Source of the DNA: JABSSA01 sp039984715
GTDB taxonomy: Bacteria > Pseudomonadota > Alphaproteobacteria > Rhodobacterales > Rhodobacteraceae
Reading direction: 5' to 3'
Assembly: GCA_039984715.1 (NCBI GenBank)
Contig: JBDWUA010000016.1
Span: 1 to 64,000 of the forward strand
Length of the DNA: 64,000 nt
Part shown: positions 28,382-38,300 of the stretch, one piece after another
Layout of the letters: each line of letters begins with the position of its first letter
Numbering within the stretch: position 1 is the stretch's first letter
Made by a program: the position numbers and the translations under genes
Notes under the pieces: model-generated
Databases searched by the model: none
What the model saw: the letters and a program-made list of their open reading frames with translations, nothing else
Told to the model about the DNA's origin: nothing

Positions 28382-29441
28382 ACGGATTGCGCGTTGGTTG
28401 CAGCACCGCTTTGGAAGCGGTGAAGCACAGGTTGCGCCACGCGCAGTACGCGGTCCGGTTGTTCATGTGGTCATTATTGATGGCACAATGTCATCTCTTC
28501 ACCCTGACTGCATAGGCAACGCCGGATTGGCCTATCGTTTGCTGCAGGAAATGGGCGGTGGGGTTTCGTTATATTATGTTCCGGGCCTTCAGTGGTCCCA
28601 TTGGCGGCGCGCTGGCGACGTTATCGCGGGCCGGGGCATCAACAGACAAATTAAACAAGCCTATTCCTGGCTCGCGTCCCGATATCGGCCCGGCGATAAA
28701 ATATATTTCTTGGGGTATTCGCGTGGGGGCTATGCCGTTCGGTCCTTGGCGGGGATCATAGACAGGGTTGGTTTACTGCGCGCAGATGCGGCGACTGAAA
28801 GGAATGTTCGCGACATTTATCGGTTCTATCGAAACGCCCCTGACAGCAGTGCTGCGACTACTTTTGCCCGTGTGCATTGTCACGAGAATATCGAAATAGA
28901 AATGGTGGGCGTGTGGGATACCGTCAAATCGTTGGGGATTAATTTGCCGTGGCTGTGGCGCCTTAGCGTTCCCAAACATGCCTTTCATAACCACGCATTG
29001 GGGCCGTCCGTTAAGCGGGGCTATCAAGCACTCGCGCGCAATGAAACCCGCGTCGCCTACAGCCCTATCATGTGGGAAACTAGAAATGATTGGGAGGGCC
29101 ATCTCGTCCAAATGTGGTTTCGTGGAACCCATGGTGACGTCGGTGGCCAATTGGGTGGCTATGAATCGTCGAGACCGCTGGCAAACATCCCATTGATCTG
29201 GATGCTGGAACAGGCGGGACGTTGTGGATTGCCGTTACCGGACAAATGGGCGGACCGTTTTCCAACCGATCCGACTGCCCCATCTCTTGGGCCATTTCGT
29301 GGGGCGGGTCGCTGGTTGATATCACGCAGGCAACGACGCGTCGGGATTGACCCAAGCGAACGCGTCCATGCCAGCGTTGCCGAAGCGCGCGATGTGGAAA
29401 CAACCCGTTTGCCGCTACCTGCGTTTTTGAAAAGGTCTTGA
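28359..29441 (+). CDS. DUF2235 alpha/beta-hydrolase-like protein
   Basis: 360 residues. The nucleophile elbow is GYSRGGY, with the DUF2235 marks VIIDGTMSS near residue 40, VWDTVKSLG (a conserved Asp) and a late FRGTHGDVGG containing His and Asp. DUF2235 includes the Tle1 phospholipases but many members are unstudied. No VgrG or PAAR neighbour points to type VI delivery. The start overlaps the molybdoenzyme stop, and the gene is convergent with the thioesterase, 2 bases between the stops. Confidence 0.8.
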   Translation: MLRSPLNRRIARWLQHRFGSGEAQVAPRAVRGPVVHVVIIDGTMSSLHPDCIGNAGLAYRLLQEMGGGVSLYYVPGLQWSHWRRAGDVIAGRGINRQIKQAYSWLASRYRPGDKIYFLGYSRGGYAVRSLAGIIDRVGLLRADAATERNVRDIYRFYRNAPDSSAATTFARVHCHENIEIEMVGVWDTVKSLGINLPWLWRLSVPKHAFHNHALGPSVKRGYQALARNETRVAYSPIMWETRNDWEGHLVQMWFRGTHGDVGGQLGGYESSRPLANIPLIWMLEQAGRCGLPLPDKWADRFPTDPTAPSLGPFRGAGRWLISRRQRRVGIDPSERVHASVAEARDVETTRLPLPAFLKRS

Positions 29442-29443
29442 GT

Positions 29444-29926
29444 TCAGCCCATCTTCATAATGATACAGGTTGTTGAACCTGTCGCATAAAGTTTGCCGTC
29501 TTCAACACCGCGAATTTCGCCTGTGGCAACGCCAGTTGAACGCCCGGAATGACTGACCGTCCCGATGCAGTCGATTTCAGTGCCCAAGGGAAGGGCGCGG
29601 GTGATGTTAATTTTGTATTCCAAAGTCGTGTAAACGCTGCCTTTTGGAACTTTGGTCATAACCGCGCATGCCATCGAGCTGTCCAATAACGTGCCGTACC
29701 AACCGCCGTGGACAGTTCCCATAGGGTTGGCGCAGTTGAACGACGGCGTGCCGCGAAAAACCACGCGACCATCTTCAACCATATGCAAATGATACCCCAA
29801 AGTTTCCGCAATGGGCGGGCCCGGTAAGCGGCCTTCCAACATGCCAGTCATGAACTCCAAACCGGACATGGACACCAATTCCTGCGGGCTAAGCAGGTGA
29901 TCCGTTGAGGTCGCGATTTTGGTCAT
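29444..29926 (-). CDS. PaaI-type hotdog-fold acyl-CoA thioesterase
   Basis: 160 residues. The hotdog signature is visible: MGTVHGGWYGTLLDSSMACAV, with the HGG motif and the Asp used in catalysis. It hydrolyses an acyl-CoA thioester in the cytoplasm; the acyl group is not predictable. No partner gene is adjacent, as metF begins its own unit 57 bases upstream. Confidence 0.87.
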   Translation of the reverse strand: MTKIATSTDHLLSPQELVSMSGLEFMTGMLEGRLPGPPIAETLGYHLHMVEDGRVVFRGTPSFNCANPMGTVHGGWYGTLLDSSMACAVMTKVPKGSVYTTLEYKINITRALPLGTEIDCIGTVSHSGRSTGVATGEIRGVEDGKLYATGSTTCIIMKMG

Positions 29927-29983
29927 GATAGCTCCGCTTGATGAAGATCAAAGCGTAAAAAGCAGAGCCAGAAAGTACCAGAT

Positions 29984-30847
29984 TTACGCTACGTTACGTA
30001 CTTTGGTTTCAGCGCCTAAATCGAGAACCCGACACACTTTGCGTGTCAGCTTGGCACGGTTAAGTGTGTAAAAATGCAGACGCTTAACACCTTCGGTCAT
30101 CAACGTGTCGCACAGTTCTGTGGCTTGTACCAAAGCAAACAGGTCACCGCGTTCCTCACGTGAGGCGCGTTCAAAGGATTGCGCCATTTCTGGTGCAATC
30201 TGGGTGCCACAGCGTGCTGCAAAACGTTTCGTGCTTGCCCAGTTTGTGACAGGCAAAATGCCCGGAGTAAGGCGAGTCGTATCAATCCCCGCCTTGTCAC
30301 ATGCATCGCGAAACCGCAGGAAGGTTTCCGGTTCAAAGAAGAACTGAGTGATGGCCTCGGTTGCGCCAGCTTCGAACTTGGCCTTGAGCCACGCGATGTT
30401 CTGCGCGTCATTTTCTGCATCCGGGTGGCTTTCTGGATAAGCGCCAACACGGATGGAAAAACAATCCATATCCGCAAGCGATTCAATCAGTTCGCAACTG
30501 TTTTCAAACCCGTCGGGATGTGCTTGGAACTTTTCGCTGCCATCAATCGGGTCACCCCGCAAAGCCACGATATCACGCACGCCCGCGTCTTTGAACGCCC
30601 GTGCGGTATTCAAAACCTCGGTCCGTGTCGCGCCTGCGCAAGTGAGATGCGCGGCAATGGGAAGGCCGGATTGGCGGCGCAACGTTTTTGCCGCTTCTTG
30701 CGTCAGTTCCCGTGTGCTGCCACCCGCACCATAGGTGACCGAGAAAAATCGAGGATCCATCGGCGCCAACTGCGAGACCGTATCCCAAAGCTGAAACGAT
30801 GCATCAAGGTTGCGCGGTGGGAACACTTCGAAAGAAATATCAGTCAT
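29984..30847 (-). CDS. metF: 5,10-Methylenetetrahydrofolate reductase
   Basis: 287 residues. The N-terminal SFEVFPPRN holds the catalytic Glu of this flavoprotein. It reduces methylene-THF to methyl-THF for methionine synthesis. The C-terminal HFYTLNRA matches the MetF family. The gene is divergent from a LysR regulator that I assign as MetR, with 88 bases between them. Confidence 0.96.
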   Translation of the reverse strand: MTDISFEVFPPRNLDASFQLWDTVSQLAPMDPRFFSVTYGAGGSTRELTQEAAKTLRRQSGLPIAAHLTCAGATRTEVLNTARAFKDAGVRDIVALRGDPIDGSEKFQAHPDGFENSCELIESLADMDCFSIRVGAYPESHPDAENDAQNIAWLKAKFEAGATEAITQFFFEPETFLRFRDACDKAGIDTTRLTPGILPVTNWASTKRFAARCGTQIAPEMAQSFERASREERGDLFALVQATELCDTLMTEGVKRLHFYTLNRAKLTRKVCRVLDLGAETKVRNVA

Positions 30848-30894
30848 CTGGGCCTCCGGTATGGGTAGACAGTGTTATGACGGACCTCGTATAT

Positions 30895-30907
30895 TGAAGC
30901 AAATTCA
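30895..30907. promoter_or_regulatory. MetR box in the metF/metR intergenic region
   Basis: TGAAGCAAATTCA is a perfect TGAA-N5-TTCA, the consensus operator of MetR. It is placed midway between the divergent starts, 47 bases before metF and 28 before metR, in line with MetR control of metF and autoregulation. Confidence 0.85.
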
Positions 30908-30935
30908 TAATTCTCAAGAAAAACATGAGGCGCGT

Positions 30936-31841
30936 ATGCATATAGAGTTTCGTCACTTGAGGACGATTAAGGCTATACACGAGGCGGGGGGCCTCGCTCG
31001 GGCTGCTGATTTGCTGCATATTACGCAATCCGCGCTAAGCCATCAGGTCAAAGGGCTTGAGGAACAGGCCGGCGTCGAATTGTTTGTGCGCCGTTCCAAG
31101 CCGCTAAAGTTATCAGCCGCTGGAATGCGCCTTTTGCGTTTGGCCGAACAGGTCCTGCCACAAGTCGAAGCCCTTGCGTCTGAATTTACAGCATTGCGCG
31201 AAGGTGCGACGGGTCGGATGCATATCGCGATTGAATGTCACGCGTGTTTCGAATGGTTGTTCCCGGTGTTGGAACAGTTCCGAAAAGATTGGCCAGACGT
31301 CGATGTGGATATTCGCCCAGGCTTGGCCTTTGACGCGTTGCCGGCCCTTATGAAGGAAGAAGTCGATTTGGTCGTGTCCTCTGATCCTGAGCAACTGACC
31401 GGCGTGGAGTTTGTCGAACTGTTTGATTACGCGCCTGTTTTTGTGGCCGCACGTCAACATCCCCTTGCGCAGAAAGAATGGATTGAGGCCGAAGATTTTC
31501 GCGGACAAACCTTGATCACGTATCCGGTGGAACGGACACGTTTGGACGTGTTCAGCCAGCTTTTGATCCCTGCCAAAGTGGAACCCGCCAGTGTGCGGCA
31601 AGCCGAGCTGACGGCCATTATTTTGCTGCTGGTTGCATCAAACCGGGGTGTTTCGGTCTTGCCGGATTGGGTGGTGCGCGAAGTGAAGTATTCAAGCGAT
31701 TACGTCACACGGCCTTTGACGAAAAAGGGGTTATCGCGTCGGCTTTATGCTGCGGTTCGAGAAGATGATCGAGACAAGCCCTATATGAAACGCCTGATCG
31801 AACTGGCGCGCGTCGAAGCGCGCAGACTGCAAGCCGCATAG
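30936..31841 (+). CDS. metR: LysR-type regulator, MetR
   Basis: 301 residues from ATG 30936, which has TGAGG close ahead; the frame upstream runs into metF. A winged HTH (LARAADLLHITQSALSHQVKGLEEQ) is followed by a periplasmic-binding-like effector domain. Divergence from metF, the perfect MetR box and the family-typical HIEFRHLRTIKAI opening support MetR, which senses homocysteine. A strong hairpin shared with the next gene ends the unit. Confidence 0.88.
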   Translation: MHIEFRHLRTIKAIHEAGGLARAADLLHITQSALSHQVKGLEEQAGVELFVRRSKPLKLSAAGMRLLRLAEQVLPQVEALASEFTALREGATGRMHIAIECHACFEWLFPVLEQFRKDWPDVDVDIRPGLAFDALPALMKEEVDLVVSSDPEQLTGVEFVELFDYAPVFVAARQHPLAQKEWIEAEDFRGQTLITYPVERTRLDVFSQLLIPAKVEPASVRQAELTAIILLLVASNRGVSVLPDWVVREVKYSSDYVTRPLTKKGLSRRLYAAVREDDRDKPYMKRLIELARVEARRLQAA

Positions 31842-31875
31842 CTTTTTATCACCTAGTTGTTGCAGCAGATATGAC

Positions 31876-31933
31876 ATTTTGTCGGGTGGATGATGACAAG
31901 GAATGCCATGTCCAATCATCACCCACCCAAAAT
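31876..31933. terminator. Long hairpin between convergent metR and the MDR reductase
   Basis: GGGTGGATGATGA (31884-31896) pairs with TCATCACCCACCC (31916-31928) with one mismatch. The stem extends outward through ATTTTG (31876-31881) and CAAAAT past a 2-base bulge. The A/T-rich flanks supply U runs on both strands, so this is a probable bidirectional terminator. Confidence 0.75.
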
Positions 31934-31934
31934 T

Positions 31935-32984
31935 TCAGATCAATTTGACGATCTGCTTTCCCATGTTTTTACCCTGTAGCAAGCCCATAAAGGCTGCGGG
32001 CGCATTTTCGATTCCCTCTGCAATGTCTTCCAAATAACTGATGTCTCCTGCGGCGACTTGCGGGGCGACTTCCTTCAGAAATTCAGGGTAACGATCCCAG
32101 TGGTTGAAGATAATAAAGCCATTCACGGACAGGAACTTAACGAGGATAGAGCGCCAAATGGCAGGCGCGGCCATCGGGGCGTTTGCACCTGCGCCCAAAC
32201 CACCTGCGTTATACCACGCAATCATTCCGCAAATTGGGATGCGTCCGAAATTGTTCATCAGGGGCATAACGGCTTCGAGGACCTTGCCGCCAACGTTTTC
32301 GAAATAGATATCGATGCCGTCCGGTGCGGCGTCAGCCATAGCGGCCCGAAGCGATTTGGCATCATCATAAGCGCGGTGATCTAGGCATGCATCAAACCCA
32401 AATTTGTCGACCGCTTGTTTGCATTTTTCGGCCCCACCCGCGACGCCGACGACCCGCAGCCCCTTTGCCTTGGCCAGTTGACCAACCATTGATCCAACAG
32501 GTCCGGTCGCGGCTGCAACGACAAGAGTTTCACCAGCTTTGGGCCGCCCGAATTCATTTAGGCCAACCCAACCGGTAAATCCCGGCATTCCCAGAACCCC
32601 TAGGGCCGCGGTTGGCGGGACGCCAGCGGGCAGTTTACGCAACGTGTTTCCGGGGGCCACGGCGTGTGTGGTCCAGCCGAACATTCCGACAACCATGTCA
32701 CCTTCGGCAAAATTGGAATCGTTGGATGTCAAAACCTCTCCGACACCACCTGCTTCCATGGTCCCGCCTATGTCCACAGGGGCAGAATAGGATTTGGCGT
32801 CATCCATGCGACCCCGCATATATGGATCAAGTGACATGTAATGGACGCGGACAAGAACTTCGCCTTCGGATGGTGCGGGAATGGCGCCAGTTTCAAGATT
32901 GAAGTTCTCCGGTAACGGAGAGCCGACAGGGCGGCTGGCAAGCGTGATCTTCTGCAAATGGTTCGACACAGGATTCTCCATCAA
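31935..32984 (-). CDS. Zinc-free MDR oxidoreductase (CurA-like, NADPH-dependent)
   Basis: 349 residues. It belongs to the medium-chain reductases that lack the zinc ligands. The cofactor domain shows AATGPVGSMVGQLAKAKGLRVVG, the AxxGxxG motif preferring NADPH, and VDIYFENVGG follows. The N-terminal LDPYMRGRMDD is typical of the YncB/CurA and prostaglandin-reductase group, which reduces alkenal or alkenone double bonds. The physiological substrate is unknown. The gene is single. Confidence 0.87.
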   Translation of the reverse strand: MMENPVSNHLQKITLASRPVGSPLPENFNLETGAIPAPSEGEVLVRVHYMSLDPYMRGRMDDAKSYSAPVDIGGTMEAGGVGEVLTSNDSNFAEGDMVVGMFGWTTHAVAPGNTLRKLPAGVPPTAALGVLGMPGFTGWVGLNEFGRPKAGETLVVAAATGPVGSMVGQLAKAKGLRVVGVAGGAEKCKQAVDKFGFDACLDHRAYDDAKSLRAAMADAAPDGIDIYFENVGGKVLEAVMPLMNNFGRIPICGMIAWYNAGGLGAGANAPMAAPAIWRSILVKFLSVNGFIIFNHWDRYPEFLKEVAPQVAAGDISYLEDIAEGIENAPAAFMGLLQGKNMGKQIVKLI

Positions 32985-33093
32985 TGGTTGTCGGTATTGG
33001 TGACGCGAGCTTGCAGGGTTTGCAAGGCGAGTTCCGCTTGGCTTCTCTGCGTGCTTGGGCTATGCCGCGCGTCTGTCAGACAGGAGCCCGACG

Positions 33094-33879
33094 ATGCAAG
33101 GCAGCGCTAACCTTAACATCATGATCAAAGCCGCCCGAAAAGCGGGACGTAGTCTCGTGAAAGATTTCCGGGAGGTCGAGAACCTTCAGGTGTCCATGAA
33201 GGGGGCTGGGGATTTTGTATCAAAGGCCGATCTCGCTTCAGAAGAAATTCTGCGCGAGGAACTGACGACCGCGCGCCCGACCTATGGATGGCTGGGCGAA
33301 GAAAGCGGCGGAGCCGATGGCGAAGACCCGACGCGACGCTGGATCGTTGACCCGTTGGATGGCACGACGAACTTTCTGCATGGGATGCCGCATTGGGCCG
33401 TGTCTGTCGCGCTTGAACATAAAAACAAGATCGTAGCCGGTGTTGTTTATGACGCGGCCAAGGACGAATTGTTTTTCGCCGAAAAGGGTGAAGGGGCGTG
33501 GATGAACAATACACGTCTGCGGGTATCGGGCCGAAACAGGATGGCTGAAGCTGTTTTTTCGACTGGTTTACCATTTGGCGGACGAGCGGATTTGCCAGAA
33601 ACGCTGCAAGAACTTGCACGTATTTTACCTATGACGGCTGGTGTGCGTCGGTGGGGGTCAGCTGCGCTGGACTTGGCTTATGTCGCGGCTGGTCGGTATG
33701 ACGGATATTGGGAACGCACATTGAATTCGTGGGATATCGCGGCGGGCACTTTGATTGTGCGTGAAGCGGGCGGGTTCATCGAAACATTGGATGGCGAAGG
33801 CCCCGTTCATGACAGCGGTTCGGTCATTTGCGCCAATGAGACGATTTTTGATCAGTTTACCAAAGTGATCCGAGGTTAA
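33094..33879 (+). CDS. suhB: Inositol monophosphatase family protein (SuhB)
   Basis: 261 residues from ATG 33094, with CAGGAG 7 bases ahead; the frame is open from 33055. The metal-binding motifs are GEESGG, WIVDPLDGTTNFLHG and, late in the chain, SWDIAAGTLIVREAGG. It hydrolyses myo-inositol 1-phosphate or similar substrates with Mg, and the E. coli protein also acts in rRNA antitermination. It is single and convergent with the GFA/rhomboid pair. Confidence 0.93.
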   Translation: MQGSANLNIMIKAARKAGRSLVKDFREVENLQVSMKGAGDFVSKADLASEEILREELTTARPTYGWLGEESGGADGEDPTRRWIVDPLDGTTNFLHGMPHWAVSVALEHKNKIVAGVVYDAAKDELFFAEKGEGAWMNNTRLRVSGRNRMAEAVFSTGLPFGGRADLPETLQELARILPMTAGVRRWGSAALDLAYVAAGRYDGYWERTLNSWDIAAGTLIVREAGGFIETLDGEGPVHDSGSVICANETIFDQFTKVIRG

Positions 33880-33896
33880 GTCTTCGGGCGGTTCTC

Positions 33897-33926
33897 TTTG
33901 CACGTTGTGCAAATTCGCCCACCCGC
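33897..33926. repeat. Dispersed hairpin element, copy 2
   Basis: TTTGCAC (33897-33903), loop GTT, GTGCAAA (33907-33913), followed by TTCGCCCACCCGCC. It matches the element at 19372. Here it lies 17 bases after the suhB stop and could act as a terminator; copy 1 lies between two divergent genes, which argues against that as the only role. Confidence 0.65.
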
Positions 33927-33962
33927 CGACCCAAGAAATTGGATTCAAAATATTGAACTTGT

Positions 33963-34008
33963 GATGAAATATTCGAGATGAAGTGATTCATTGTTCGAAT
34001 GTTTCATC
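33963..34008. other. Nested palindrome between suhB and the GFA gene
   Basis: Outer arms GATGAAATATTCGAG (33963-33977) and TTCGAATGTTTCATC (33994-34008) match at 13 of 15 positions. Between them ATGAA-GTGA-TTCAT forms a second palindrome. The tract is A/T-rich and lies between two convergent genes. It may be a terminator-like structure or a protein site. Confidence 0.55.
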
Positions 34009-34109
34009 AAGAAGCGATGCCCCAGCCGCATTCGTTTGTCACATTAATCGGCATGCATTCTAGTCAAGTAAAGCGTTAGGGCCGTGCCAAGTCTGAAGTT
34101 TATCCGGGA

Positions 34110-34472
34110 TCAATTATCTGAAGGATGGTTTATGCCGTTGAGCCAAGCGAGCGGTTCGTAATCCGCAGGCAGAACCCCTTTGATGCAATATAGGTTTATC
34201 CCAGCCTGGCTGGGGTCTGACCGGCGGCGATGATGGGTGTAGATGCCACAAGTTGGACAGAAATAGTGTTGCGCCGTGTGTGTGCCAAAGGTGTAGCAGC
34301 ATATCGTATCCTGACCTTTCAGGACGTGTAGATCCTCCCAAAGTGCGGATACATTGGCCGCTTGTCGGCGGCGACAAAAGGAACAATTGCATCGTGCGGC
34401 CGTGGCGAGATCTGATGTGAGGTTCGCTTGAATTCCGATCGCGCCGCAATGGCAGGTTGCTGTAATTTTCAT
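34110..34472 (-). CDS. GFA-fold (glutathione-dependent formaldehyde-activating) protein
   Basis: 120 residues from ATG 34472, which overlaps the rhomboid stop by 4 bases. The zinc-binding cysteine motifs are CHCGAIG, CNCSFC and CPTCGIY, as in GFA/CENP-V proteins. True formaldehyde-glutathione activity is unproven for most members. It is coupled to the rhomboid gene. Confidence 0.88.
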   Translation of the reverse strand: MKITATCHCGAIGIQANLTSDLATAARCNCSFCRRRQAANVSALWEDLHVLKGQDTICCYTFGTHTAQHYFCPTCGIYTHHRRRSDPSQAGINLYCIKGVLPADYEPLAWLNGINHPSDN

Positions 34473-35206
34473 TTGTGACGCACTTTTGGAATACGCGATT
34501 GTGTGTATTGAGCCTCGGGGTGGGGCGGGGCGCCGTGATGGGTTGACCAAAACCGCTTTCCCCCACGACGGAGCCAAAGCGGAACGGCGAATAACAATCC
34601 GGCGATAAAGCCACCAGCATGTGCCCAGTAGGCGACTCCACCTTGTTGGCTGTCCGCGCCTAAAACGCCAACAAATTGCATCGCAAACCAGAGGGCCAAC
34701 ATGATCCAAGCCGGAATCGGGAAGACGCGGAAAAAGACGACCAAAATCAGCAGGATATCAACGCGCGCCTTAGGAAACATCAACAGATACCCGCCCATGA
34801 CACCTGCGATTGCGCCAGATGCACCGACGGTTGGGATCGGCGATGCTGGGTCAGACAATATTTGCAGAAAGCTCGCGGCGAGTCCGGAGGCAATGTAAAA
34901 GATCAAATAGGGAATATGGCCCATTTCGTCTTCTATGTTGTCGCCAAAGATATAGAGAAATAGCATGTTGCCAGCCAGATGCATCCACCCTGCGTGCAAG
35001 AACATGGAACTGAAAAGAGTGTGCCATGCTTCGCCAGCTGAGACTCGTTCCGGAATCATCGCCCAATTATAATAGATAGCATTGATGTATTGGACATCTG
35101 AATGCGACCCCACATAGCTGAGAAAAATAAGTACGTTGGCCGCCATCAGGGCCCACGTGACATAGGGTGTGCGACCCGACGGATTGTGATCACGGATTGG
35201 AAACAT
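34469..35206 (-). CDS. Rhomboid-family intramembrane serine protease
   Basis: 245 residues from ATG 35206, which gives FPIRDHNPSGRTP, the usual opening; the frame is open to 35251. Six or seven hydrophobic segments are present. The catalytic Ser is in VGASGAIAGVMGGY and the catalytic His in YWAHAGGFIAG. HAGWMHLAGNMLFLYIFG is the conserved second segment. It cleaves membrane helices; the substrates are unknown. Its stop overlaps the GFA start. Confidence 0.93.
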   Translation of the reverse strand: MFPIRDHNPSGRTPYVTWALMAANVLIFLSYVGSHSDVQYINAIYYNWAMIPERVSAGEAWHTLFSSMFLHAGWMHLAGNMLFLYIFGDNIEDEMGHIPYLIFYIASGLAASFLQILSDPASPIPTVGASGAIAGVMGGYLLMFPKARVDILLILVVFFRVFPIPAWIMLALWFAMQFVGVLGADSQQGGVAYWAHAGGFIAGLLFAVPLWLRRGGKRFWSTHHGAPPHPEAQYTQSRIPKVRHK

Positions 35207-35310
35207 AGATACAGGGTTGATCCGAGTTCGCACGAACGTCAAGAGGGGCAATGTCTGCCATAGTCCCGTAAACTATTGCCTTGGGCGTCTGTCGCTGGCG
35301 GTGTTCCTTT

Positions 35311-38300
35311 CTACATTGCAGCCCCAAGAAGTGCAGCGTTTCCACCTGATGCAGTTGTGTCGACACAAAGGTGGTGTTCTTGGGTGACGTGCGCGCGATC
35401 CGGATATGTCGTAATCAGCGGAAGAATAGGACCGGAGCGGTTTGACAGCGCTAAGTCTAAACGACGCGCAGTTTCTGCGTCGCCCCACCAGATGACGCCA
35501 GCATAATCTGGCCCCGATGTCAGATCATCTGGTTCGATGGCTGACGTGGCGGCGATTGCGTGGCCCCCCAAGGCGCGAACGACTTCTGCTTGTTTTTGAG
35601 CAACGTCCGTTCCCGGACCAAGACACAGCAAAGGTGGTCGCGTCCAATGTTCAAGGCGATTTAGTTCACCAGTTGGGCCGGGCAATGTCATTTCGGAACG
35701 ACGTTGCGGTTTAAGACTTGAGATTTCTGGCAACGCACTGATTGTTTGATCCGCAAGGGTTGCAGCAACGGGCGCAGGTTTTGGCGCGCGAAATCTCAGC
35801 AGATAATCGGGGCCACCAGCCTTTGGTCCTGTTCCCGACATTCCGGTTCCGCCAAAGGGCTGACTGCCGACAATCGCGCCGATCTGATTTCGGTTGACGT
35901 ACACATTGCCCGCCCTGATGCGATCGGTGACGTGTTGGACGCGATCATCAATCCGTGTGTGCAATCCAAAGGTCAGACCATATCCAGTTTGGTTGATGTC
36001 GGTAATGATCTGATCAAGATCCTGCGCACTATAGGTTGCCAAGTGCAGCACAGGACCAAATACTTCGTGTGTCAGGTCTTTGATGCCATCAACGCGCAAC
36101 AAGGTTGGTGAAATGAACGTTCCGTCGCTTGGAACGGGGCATGTGTGCATCACGCGACCATCGGCATGTGCCAAACCCAAGTAATCGTTGATATCCGATT
36201 GAGCTTTGGCATCGATGACAGGCCCAACATCCGTGTCCAATACCCAAGGGTCGCCCGCAGACAAGGCATCCATCGCCCCGGTCAGCATTTCGACAAACGG
36301 TTTTGCGATGTCTTCTTGCACATAAAGACAGCGCAATGCGGAACAACGCTGTCCTGCGGATTGAAAGGCGCTTTCGATCACGGATCGGACGGCCTGTTCT
36401 GGCAGCGCTGTGGAATCGACGATCATGGCGTTCAGGCCGCCAGTCTCGGCAATCAACGCAGTTCCCGGTTTTGCAAACTGAGCCAGCGCTTTGCGGATGT
36501 GCAAAGCAGTCTGGGTGGACCCGGTAAAGGCAACTCCGTTGATATCAGGGTGACGCGTTAGGGCGGCACCGACATCGCCGCCACCGGGCAAAAGCTGAAG
36601 CGTGGAATTGGGCACACCAGCTTCATGCAGCATGCGAATGGCGGCGTCTGCAATCAATGGAGTTTGTTCAGCGGGTTTAGCCAAAACGGCATTCCCACAC
36701 GCCAAAGCACCAGCAATTTGCCCAGTGAAAATCGCCAGCGGAAAATTCCAAGGTGAAATACATACAAATGTCCCGGCCGCTGGTTCGTCCGAGGCTTGGG
36801 TCGCGTAATACCGCAAGAAATCTACAGCCTCGCGCAATTCTGCGACCGCATCAGGTTGGGTTTTTCCGGCTTCGCGCGCAAGCAAAGCAAAGAGCAAACC
36901 AAAGTTCTCTTCATATAGGTCTGCGGCCTTGCTTAAGACTTCTGAGCGTTCGGTCGAAGAAGCGCCCCAAGATTTCGCGGCGCCGAATGCAGTCTGAACG
37001 TCGGCTTGTGTCGTAATTTTCACAGTTCCAACGAGATCGTTGGGGTCAGCCGGGTTGCGGATGTCTATTGTTTCGCCATCATCCTTGGTCGCCTGGGCAA
37101 GCAATGGTGCCGCGTTCCATTTCGTTTCTACGAACGGCGCGCGTGCCGTTTCAATGCGATCAAGCGTTGGGCTGTGCCACAAATCAAACCCATTCGAATT
37201 TGGTCGTTCCGGCTGAAACAAATCTGGCCCACTTGAGATGTTCGGAGCAGGTTCCAAAAGCGTGTTAAATGGATCAGCCGCGACTGTCTCGGGGGGGACA
37301 TCTTCGTCGACGATCTGGTTCACAAAACTGGAATTCGCGCCATTTTCCAACAATCGCCTGACGAGATAGGCCAGCAGGTCTCGATGTGCGCCGACCGGGG
37401 CGTAAATCCGGCAGCGTGTTTTTTCGCCGCGCAACACGAGATCGTGCAAGACATCGCCCATGCCATGCAGACGTTGAAACTCGTATGATTGATCCTTAGC
37501 CATATGCAAGATTGCCGCAACGGTATGCGCATTGTGGGTCGCAAATTGCGGATAAATTCGATCTGTCATGCCCAACAACTTGCGCGCATTCGCGATATAA
37601 CTGACATCCGTCGCTGCCTTTTGCGTGAATACGGGAAACCCATCCGCACCGGCAACTTGCGCCGCTTTCACTTCAGTATCCCAATACGCGCCTTTGACCA
37701 ATCGTACCATGATGCGTCGGTCATAGCGTTGCGCCATGTCGTACACTTCGTCGATGACAAGGCCAGCCCGCGGTCCATAGGCTTGGACGACAATTCCAAA
37801 CCCATCCCAACCCGCCAATGCTGGCTCAGACAACACGGCATCAATCACTTGCAAAGACAGCGACAAGCGGTCAGCCTCTTCCGCATCAACATTCAGGCCC
37901 ATGCCCGCGGATTTCGCAATCAAAGCCAGAGATCGTAAGCTTGGCACCAGTTCCCGCATCACGGCGGCTTCTTGGGCGCGTTCATATCGCGGATGCAGCG
38001 CAGAGAGTTTGACGGAAATTCCGGGGTTTTCACGAATGTCAGACGCGTTGCATGCCTTGGCGATGGCACTGATGGCGCGGGAATAGGACAAATGATAGCG
38101 CTTTGCGTCGTCCTCTGTCAGGGCCGCTTCGCCCAGCATGTCGTAGCTGTAGGTGTACCCCTTCTTTTCCGCGTCCTCTGCACGTGCGATGGCGTCTTCG
38201 ATGGATTCGCCCAACACAAATTGCCGACCCATTTCCTTCATGGCGCGACCAACAGCGGTCCGGATCACCGGTTCTCCCAATCTTTTGATCGCATCGCGTA

